In this document: positions 57,235 through 64,000 of the stretch, one piece after another
Position numbering within the stretch: position 1 is the stretch's first letter
How the letters are laid out: each line of letters begins with the position of its first letter
Assembly: GCA_036971475.1 (NCBI GenBank)
Contig: JBAIZL010000010.1
Location: 4,584,782-4,648,781 of the forward strand
Length of the DNA: 64,000 nt
Direction of reading: 5' to 3'
Origin: Prosapia bicincta
Lineage: Eukaryota; Arthropoda; Insecta; Hemiptera; Cercopidae
Translations under genes and position numbers: made by a program
Notes under the pieces: model-generated
Database searches by the model: none
Told to the model about the DNA's origin: nothing
Seen by the model: only the letters and a program-made list of their open reading frames with translations

Positions 57235-59350
57235 ATTACTTTCCCAGAACACTGTTTGGCCAAATAACGAATGAGTCTATACACTGTCTCTCCTAAGCCA
57301 TCTTAAAACTATACAAGTAACCACTATCCTGTCTCTTCTAAGTCATTTTAGTGGTAATGAAGGAGGGTCTATCCTGCCTCTCTTGAGTCATCCCAACCAT
57401 ATAAGAAGAGTTTCTACACTGATTCTTATAATATAATTGTATAAGAAGGAGTCTCTACACTGTCTCTCCTAAGTCATCTTAATGGTATAAGGAGTCTGGA
57501 CCCTGCCCCTCCTAAGTCATCATAATTGTAAAGTATAGAGTCCCTACACTGTCTCTCCTAAGTCATCTTAGTGGAATAAGAAGGAGTCTTTACGCTGCCT
57601 CTCCCAAATCATCATAATTGTAAAGGATAGAGTCCCTACACTGTCTCTCCTAAGTCATCTTAGTGGTATAAGAAAGAGTCTTTACGCTGCCTCTCCTAAA
57701 TCATCATAATTGTAAAGGATAGAGTCCCTACACTGTCTCTCCTAAGTCATCTTAGTGGTATAAGAAGGAGTCTTTACGCTGCCTCTCCTAAATCATCATA
57801 ATTGTAAAGTATAGAGTCCCTACACTGTCTCTCCTAAGTCATCTTAGTGGTATAAGAAAGAGTCTTTACGCTGCCTCTCCTAAATCATCATAATTGTAAA
57901 GGATAGAGTCCCTACACTATCTCTCCTAAGTCATCTTAGTGGTATAAGAAGGAGTCTTTACGCTGCCTCTCCTAAATCATCATAATTGTAAAGGATAGAG
58001 TCCCTACACTGTCTCTCGTAAGTCATCTTAGTGGTATAAGAAGGAGTCTTTACGCTGCCTCTCCTAACTCATCATAATTGTAAAGTATAGAGTCCATACA
58101 CTGTCTCTCCTAAGTCATCTTAGTGGAATAAGAAGGAGTCTTTACGCTGCCTCTCCTAAATCATCATAATTGTAAAGGATAGAGTCCATACACTGTCTCT
58201 CCTAAGTCATCTTAGTGGAATAAGAAGGAGTCTTTACGCTGCCCCTCCTAAATCATCATAATTGTAAAGTATAGAGTCCATACACTGTCTCTCCTAAGTC
58301 ATCTTAGTGGTATAAGAAGGAGTCTTTACGCTGCCTCTCCTAACTCATCATAATTGTAAAGTATAGAGTCCATACACTGTCTCTCCTAAGTCATCTTAGT
58401 GGAATAAGAAGGAGTCTTTACGCTGCCCCTCCTAAATCATCATAATTGTAAAGGATAGAGTCCATACACTGTCTCTCCTAAGTCATCTTAGTGGAATAAG
58501 AAGGAGTCTTTACGTTGCCTCTCCTAAATCATCATAATTGTAAAGGATAGAGTCCATACACTGTCTCTCCTAAGTCATCTTAGTGGAATAAGAAGGAGTC
58601 TTTACGCTGCCTCTCCTAAATCATCATAATTGTAAAGGATAGAGTCCCTACACTGTCTCTCGTAAGTCATCTTAGTGGTATAAGAAAGAGTATTTACGCT
58701 GCCTCTCCTAAATCATCATAATTGTAAAGGATAGAGTCCCTACACTGTCTCTCGTAAGTCATCTTAGTGGTATAAGAAAGAGTCTTTACGCTGCCTCTCC
58801 TAAATCATCATAATTGTAAAGGATAGAGTCCCTACACTGTCTCTCCTAAGTCATCTTAGTGGTATAAGAAAGAGTCTTTACGCTGCCTCTCCTAAATCAT
58901 CATAATTGTAAAGGATAGAGTCCATACACTGTCTCTCCTAAGTCATCTTAGTGGAATAAGAAGGAATCTTTACGTTGCCTCTCCTAAATCATCATAATTG
59001 TAAAGGATAGAGTCCATACACTGTCTCTCCTAAGTCATCTTAGTGGTATAAGAAGGAGTCTTTACGCTGACTCTCCTAACTCATCATAATTGTAAATGAT
59101 AGAGCCCCTACACTGTCTCTCCTAAGTCATCTTAGTGGTATAAGAAGGAGTCTTTACGCTGCCCCTCCTAAATCATCATAATTGTAAAGGATAGAGTCCA
59201 TACACTGTCTCTCCTAAGTCATCTTAGTGGAATAAGAAGGAGTCTTTACGTTGCCTCTCCTAAATCATCATAATTGTAAAGGATAGAGCCCCTACACTGT
59301 CTCTCTTAAGTCATCTTAATGATATAAGAAACGGTCTCTACCCTGTCTCT
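57235..59350 (+). repeat. Dimeric 46/92-bp minisatellite array, about 22 dimers
   Basis: Two related 46-bp monomers alternate: AGTCCCTACACTGTCTCTCC followed by TAAGTCATCTTAGTGGTATA, and AGTCTTTACGCTGCCTCTCC followed by TAAATCATCATAATTGTAAA. They give a regular 92-bp dimer. The first few hundred bases (57240-57560) hold diverged, less strictly alternating monomers, as does the right border. Variants such as TCCATACACTG and TGGAATAAG cluster in neighbouring dimers, showing multi-unit turnover. Confidence 0.94.
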
Positions 59351-59695
59351 CCTAAGCAATTTAAATTTTATAAGAAAATGTTTCAACCTAGTATCCTTAA
59401 CAATCTTAATGGTACAAAAATGAGTCATACATACTATTATTTTTAAATTATTGAAGTAAAAAAATATAAACATTTTGTTTTCATTTGAAAGTGAAAACAA
59501 TAAAATAACTTTTTTGCTACCCAAAAAGTAGATTTTCGGACACTAGACTTTTTATACGTAAAATTATTGGCGTGAAGCGCATTAAATACTGTATGCGCCG
59601 AAATAAACAGTGCTGAAACTGAATCAGCTGTAGTCGCCTTCTAGATCAGCTGTTCCAACTTTTGATTGTTGTCGCGTATCCGTGTTGACTTATTT
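59351..59695. other. Spacer, nothing recognised
   Basis: Short decayed array remnants at the start, then unremarkable sequence. Confidence 0.4.
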
Positions 59696-61020
59696 CATTT
59701 GAGGTTAGTTTTCTCTTACATGTTACTAACTACTGCAGAGGAAACTTTTATCGCAGAGCATTATTTTCGCTCATTTGAAATTGGACGTGCGGTTAAACCA
59801 GGTTTGTCGCAGACTTCATTACGTTTTTCTGGAGCAATTCCACAAAAACCAGCCTAGTAACACTGTGATTATTAGTGTTGTTGATAAATATCCGATAGTA
59901 TTTTGACACAGGAAGGGCTTTTCGGGTCGCTCAACTACTGTCTGTACAAATGAAAACCATGGAAAAGTGTTACAGTCACTAAAAAGAAGCCTAAACCGAA
60001 CATCTTTGAAACTGAATTTAAGCAATACGTCACGTCAGCGAGGAGAAAGTTCAAAAACATTGGTGGTTCTCCCTACAAGATACGAAATGTGCATCCTTTG
60101 ATCTGTATAAACAAAGAAGCCTAAACCGAACATCTTTGAAACTGAATTTAAGCAATACGTCACGTCAGCGAGGAGAAAGTTCAAAAACATTGGTGGTTCT
60201 CCCTACAAGATACGAAATGTGCATCCTTTGATCTGTATAAACAAAGAAGCCTAAACCGAACATCTTTGAAACTGAATTTAAGCAATACGTCACGTCAGCG
60301 AGGAGAAAGTTCAAAAACATTGGTGGTTCTCCCTACAAGATACGAAATGTGCATCCTTTGATCTGTATAAACAAAGAAGCCTAAACCGAACATCTTTGAA
60401 ACTGAATTTAAGCAATACGTCACGTCAGCGAGGAGAAAGTTCAAAAACATTGGTGGTTCTCCCTACAAGATACGAAATGTGCATCCTTTGATCTGTATAA
60501 ACAAAGAAGCCAGAGCAATGTGGTGTGGAAAACCTGAGTGTCTGAGTGACGTATGGTTTCGCATGAATGTCATGCGACGGTGTCATAAGCAAGCTGACGT
60601 GTTTTCTTGGGTTTGAACGTCCTGACAGTGGTGTACAGAAGCCACAGTATAAAAGGCGTGTAACTGTTAGGGACACAGTGTCAGAGAGAGGGATAAAATT
60701 GGTCCATACATTGTAAAAGACAATAACAGAAATCCTCTTACTGTAAATTGGAGCTGATATAGGGTCATTCTTGGTCGTTTGATTAGTCCTCAGGAGATTT
60801 TTTGTGCCTGAAAACTGCCGTTTCGTTCACAATGGTTCCAGCCAGATGGCCCAACCAGCCACACAACCTTAGACAACAATGCTTTCCTTCAAAAACCTTT
60901 GGCAACCATCTCATCTCACTTAGAACAAAGTTTCTTTACCCAGCCTACTCCACCTGACGCCTACGTGTAGGGAAATATAGGAGAAGGTTTTCCGTGATGA
61001 TCCACCAACCAACATTGACA
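59696..61020 (+). pseudogene. Broken IS630/Tc1-mariner-type DDE transposase relic
   Basis: Pieces appear in the expected order on the plus strand but in changing frames. First comes an N-terminal helix-turn-helix region with TAEETFIAEHYFRSFEIG, then a GFSGRSTTVCTNENHGKVLQ segment resembling the GRPRTVRTEENVxxVxxS linker. Next is a HTH-like SLKRSLNRTSLKLNLSNTSR. After the tandem insertion comes KIGPYIVKDNN (IIGPYFxxGN-like), then GRLISPQEIF and QWFQPDGPTSHTT (WFQQDGATxHTA, second catalytic Asp region) and TPPDAYV. Multiple stops and frameshifts mean it is inactive. No terminal repeats were identified. Confidence 0.7.
59984..60511 (+). repeat. Perfect 130-bp tandem repeat, 4 copies, inside the transposase relic
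   Basis: CTAAACCGAACATCTTTGAA starts at 59991, 60121, 60251 and 60381. As far as I can read, all four units are identical, so the amplification is recent compared with the decay of the transposase around it. The period is not a multiple of three, so each unit shifts the frame. Confidence 0.95.
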
Positions 61021-62335
61021 ACACTACCAACACTACAACCAACAGGATAAACTAATCATCTGTATTACAAGCAAGAAACAACCCTTCTACCGAAATGATG
61101 CAAAACCTTCAAGAACGGTAGAAGTGTTGTCTCAAATCGAACAGAAGTCTTATAGAACATGTTTATACCCGAGTCCAACCGATTTAGATTATTTTTACTT
61201 GTATGTGTTTGTAAAAAGACGTAAATAAAATTAAATGAAATAAAATAGATTCTTACAACTGTTGTAGTACTGTTCATTTTGGAGTAATACTGTATGAAAT
61301 ATCTATAAGGTATTTGTAACTTCAAAATTTATATAGAATTTTTTAAAAAACTCTTTAAAAGTAAAATATATCCTAACTCGTCAATGTTCTCCCCTAACCT
61401 AAATATTGTAATGTTCCATGTAACAAAAAAAAAACATTATTTAAGAAAACAATTTTTCAAATAATATTACATTTTAGAAACATGTGTCTTACTTCTATTT
61501 TTGCTAATAACCAATATAAACGGCTGTTATGAAACCTAATATAAAAGACGAAAGGTTAGGTGAGAAGGTCTTTGTTAAAGATTGCCTTGAACGCGATGGG
61601 TCTAACCGGGCACTGCCATAAACCTTGGCTCCTTATTTGCCTCCGTTTAATGTCTCACTCGGGGTTTTATAGAGGCAGGTTGAAGAGTTACACCATCCGT
61701 ATTAGTCATTATATCAACACGTCCTACAGCCTGGCTTTATGGTGCTCTGTTTGTAAACATTTGCTCGCTTTATTCCAGGCTAGAAGGATGCGTGCGGTTT
61801 GATAAGGTAACGCTCGCAGAAAGCCAAACTCGCTCCAACTCCATTGGACGCGGAGCTTTAGTGTCATGATTTTGTCCAAGTAAGCGAGACGGAAGAGATT
61901 ATTCACCTACGCAGAGACGAATTTCTAAGGTTATGGGTTAGGCTTAAACATTTTATAACAGTTACGCAACACCTTATAGTATATTAGAAATTTATTTTAA
62001 AATTCTCATTGAAGAACGCTTTTTAAATATGTGCGGGTTAAAAAAAAAAATAAATGTATGACGACTAGATTTTTATGAAAGTTCATATTTAATAATTTAG
62101 TAATCGTAATTGTTAAACGGAATAATGTAAGTGAATAGACTTAATTATTGTAATTACTGTGACGTATTTCGTGTCCATCGAAAGTTAGGTGTTAAAACTA
62201 ATATATTTACACTCAAGTACTTTTCATTTGTATTAGTATTTTATATTTTTAAAATAACAGTATATATATTAAATATGGTGAGACGTTGTCTTGTAATATA
62301 TGTAATCAATAAAAATATATCAAATACAAGAGTTT
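61021..62335. other. Spacer with one GC-richer unrecognised block
   Basis: Positions 61555-61925 are conspicuously GC-richer than the flanks (for example GATGGGTCTAACCGGGCACT and CCATTGGACGCGGAGC). I do not recognise this block: it has no convincing ORF or RNA fold. The rest is AT-rich. Confidence 0.4.
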
Positions 62336-62343
62336 AAATTTAT

Positions 62344-62395
62344 ATATTATTTAAAGATTTTCGCCAATAAAATAGGTATCAGCATATTCAGGAAA
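62344..62395 (-). ncRNA. Decayed hammerhead-like motif (minus arm)
   Basis: On the minus strand CTGAATA replaces CTGANGA, followed by GCTGATA/TATTGGC-like stem II and GAAAATC. The core is mutated, so it is likely inactive. Confidence 0.45.
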
Positions 62396-62522
62396 TACAA
62401 TAATTCAGGAAAAACAAAAGTTTTACAAAAATTTAAATCATATGTAGGCCTACTACAACTAAACCATATATTTATAATTAGGTATTTATACTCCTATCAA
62501 AGGTATTTTGTTATATCATTGT

Positions 62523-62572
62523 TTTTCCTGAAAATGCTAATACTTATTTTATTGGCGAAAAGCTTTGAATAA
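62523..62572 (+). ncRNA. Decayed hammerhead-like motif (plus arm)
   Basis: CTGAAAA (62528-62534, one change from CTGANGA) is followed by a 7-bp stem II GCTAATA/TATTGGC and GAAA (62557-62560), with self-complementary AAGCTT. Stem I TTC/GAA is present. The invariant G of CUGANGA is A, so it is probably inactive. Confidence 0.55.
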
Positions 62573-62668
62573 TATATAAATTGAAAAAATTCTTGTATTT
62601 TTTCCAATATATATATATATATTAAAACAACATAGGTTATTCAAATACAAGAATAGTTATTAATTTAT

Positions 62669-62714
62669 ATTCAAAGCTTTTCGTTGGTAAACAGTACCAA
62701 CATCATCAGTAATG
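62669..62714 (-). ncRNA. Hammerhead ribozyme (minus arm)
   Basis: On the minus strand CTGATGA (62709-62703) is followed by a perfect 7-bp stem II GTTGGTA/TACCAAC with a CTGTT loop, then GAAA (62682-62679). Stem III is the self-complementary AAGCTT, and cleavage is predicted after TTT. This is the best stem II in the window. Stem I ATT/AAT is weak, with one mismatch next to the core. Confidence 0.7.
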
Positions 62715-62740
62715 AAAATTACTTAATTTACTTAATTTTC

Positions 62741-62785
62741 ATTCCTGATGATGCTGGTACTGTTAACCAACGAAAAGCTTTGAAT
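62741..62785 (+). ncRNA. Hammerhead ribozyme (plus arm)
   Basis: CTGATGA (62745-62751) is followed by GCTGGTA/AACCAAC (two mismatches against the minus arm), GAAA (62772-62775) and AAGCTT. Stem I ATTC/GAAT is complete (4 bp). The core is intact; stem II is weakened. Confidence 0.65.
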
Positions 62786-62860
62786 ATAAATTAATAAATA
62801 TTCTTAAATTTGAATAATCTATGTTGTTTTAAATTATTAAACAAGAAAACGTGTTTTATA

Positions 62861-62892
62861 CACACACACACACACATACACACGCACGCACG

Positions 62893-62944
<52 letters not shown>

Positions 62945-62963
62945 CACGCACGCACGCACTGAT
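62861..62963. repeat. CA/CGCA microsatellite
   Basis: (CA)n with (CGCA)n blocks. It generates low-complexity V/C-rich ORFs on the minus strand. Confidence 0.95.
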
Positions 62964-64000
62964 TTAATTTGTATTTGTATTTGGGTTGAATTGAATTTAC
63001 TGACATTAAATCCTAATAAATCCACACTATAGTTTATTAACCTATCGTTAAGGGAGTTTCCAAGGCCAGTGGGGCGGTGCCCTGCGCAATTTCTAAATAG
63101 AAATAGGCCTATGTGAGAACCATGGACCCTGAGAATGTCCATGTAAAATGTCAGGTATTTATTTCCCGTTTTCATAGAGGAAAAATTATACCGCGCGACG
63201 CGACGCAGAAAGTCGTCAGAGATACGAAAAAAATAATCAATACTCTCGCTCAGGGCAATAAATAAAATTTTTAATAGAAGTAATAGGAGTACTTAGTACT
63301 TAGTATTTTTAAGTTTGTAATAAGAAGTACTACGTCCGCGTATCGTAGTACTACGTATAGATATATTTAAATATAGGCTTACCTATAAAGTATCCAGTTA
63401 CAATAGATTTGGTTGTAATTTTATACAATACTATTTACCTATATTAAAATATACCTGTAAAGTGTCCAGTCAGGATATTTGGTTGAAATATTACCTAATT
63501 AAACGTCAATTTCCGCGTAGTAATACTTGATCCGCGTAGAGTCATGTGATCTCTATTCTAGCCTTACGTGTGTACATTTGGTTAAACGTACAAAATTACA
63601 ACAAAATTTATCCTGACTGGATACTTCATAGGTATATAAAATCGCCTTCCGTGGCAATAACAAACAATAATTGTCAATATAGCTTCAGGACATGTTTTTG
63701 ATTCATTTTATATGCATTGTATTCGGGGTGGGCAATGTGAATTTTTACCAGCACTATTAGCACCACGTTTGAGGGGAATTATATTTTTCCAAAATTTGAA
63801 ACTTTTAGGGCGTGAGCAAAAATTTTCATAATTTTTTTGTTTTTGGTATCTCTGATAACTTTCTTCCTCGCCCGGTACAATTTTTTTCGCGTAAATCGAA
63901 CACGTGGGAACTGGAAATAAATACCAAATTTCATTTCAATGGGTCCAGTATGTTTTACTTCAGTAATACACGTATAAACAGACACCATTAGATTTTTATA
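62964..64000. other. Spacer with an inverted repeat
   Basis: ATACCTGTAAAGTGTCCAGT (from about 63451) and its counterpart ACTGGATACTTCATAGGTAT (to about 63638) form an imperfect ~28-bp inverted repeat separated by about 130 bp. A direct half-copy TTACCTATAAAGTATCCAGT lies at about 63380. CpG-rich GTAGTACTACG-type palindromes occur near 63340. No gene recognised. Confidence 0.45.

Larger units (their letters stand above)
62336..62580. repeat. Palindrome with two decayed hammerhead-like cores in opposite orientation
   Basis: Left arm TTTATATATTATTTAAAG (62339-62356) through TTTTCGCCAATAAAATA, and right arm TATTTTATTGGCGAAAAGCTT through CTTTGAATAATATATAAA (62563-62580). Each arm can fold as a hammerhead-like unit on its own strand. 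Arms about 60 bp, spacer about 120 bp. Confidence 0.75.
62622..62832. repeat. Palindrome with two hammerhead motifs in opposite orientation
   Basis: The left arm starts TTAAAACAACATAGGTTATT and the right arm ends AATAATCTATGTTGTTTTAA. The arms are nearly symmetric over about 90 bp around a spacer centred near 62725 (TTACTTAATTTACTTAA). A TA microsatellite borders the left side. Confidence 0.85.

Noticed and set aside
62791..63175. Valine/cysteine-rich ORFs on the minus strand
   Set aside because: Low-complexity translation of the CA microsatellite.

Overview
The window is eukaryotic, AT-rich and intron-dominated. It is almost certainly from an arthropod, most likely an insect with a large, repeat-rich genome. 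The basis is one multi-exon metazoan gene with kilobase introns, degraded Tc1/mariner, pogo/Tigger, hAT, piggyBac-like and Penelope elements, and extensive minisatellites. No order or species can be assigned from sequence alone, and nothing bacterial or viral was recognised.

Region 1 (about 1-24.9 kb) holds the only host gene I can recognise: an RNF220-type E3 ubiquitin ligase on the minus strand. Five coding exons (24590-24306, 19719-19567, 16855-16723, 10755-10575, 7932-7707) have splice sites and phases that fit together and give about 325 residues. The protein breaks off just after the first two RING cysteines. The remaining RING codons were not found below 7.7 kb, so the last exon(s) probably lie beyond position 1. 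The introns carry two 1.53-kb copies of a Tigger-like element, a mariner relic, a TTAA-flanked MITE, a TTAA-flanked piggyBac-like element containing a hAT relic, another hAT relic with an 8-bp target duplication, and small hairpin or ribozyme-bearing repeats.

Region 2 (25-29 kb) holds two Penelope-like (PLE) fragments arranged head to head: a truncated reverse transcriptase on the minus strand, and a mid-RT to GIY-YIG endonuclease fragment on the plus strand. Short hairpin modules matching the PLE 3' end lie nearby and in the RNF220 introns.

Region 3 (29-60.5 kb) is a cluster of about ten unrelated tandem-repeat arrays (periods about 46/92, 60, 61, 63/70, 65, 80, 84, 95, 130 and 212 bp), separated by TA microsatellites, a Tigger-like relic with a PHD finger, copies of a 450-bp dispersed repeat and a CpG-rich island. 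Most long ORFs here are by-products of stop-free repeat units.

Region 4 (59.7-64 kb) holds a broken DDE transposase with a perfect 4 x 130-bp internal duplication, and two palindromes whose arms fold as hammerhead ribozymes.

The most interesting system is a set of hammerhead-ribozyme motifs (CUGANGA, stem II, GAAA, self-complementary stem III) at about 22.58, 28.60, 62.37, 62.55, 62.69 and 62.76 kb. Each sits between inverted arms, a layout expected of PLE-type or retrozyme-like non-autonomous retroelements.
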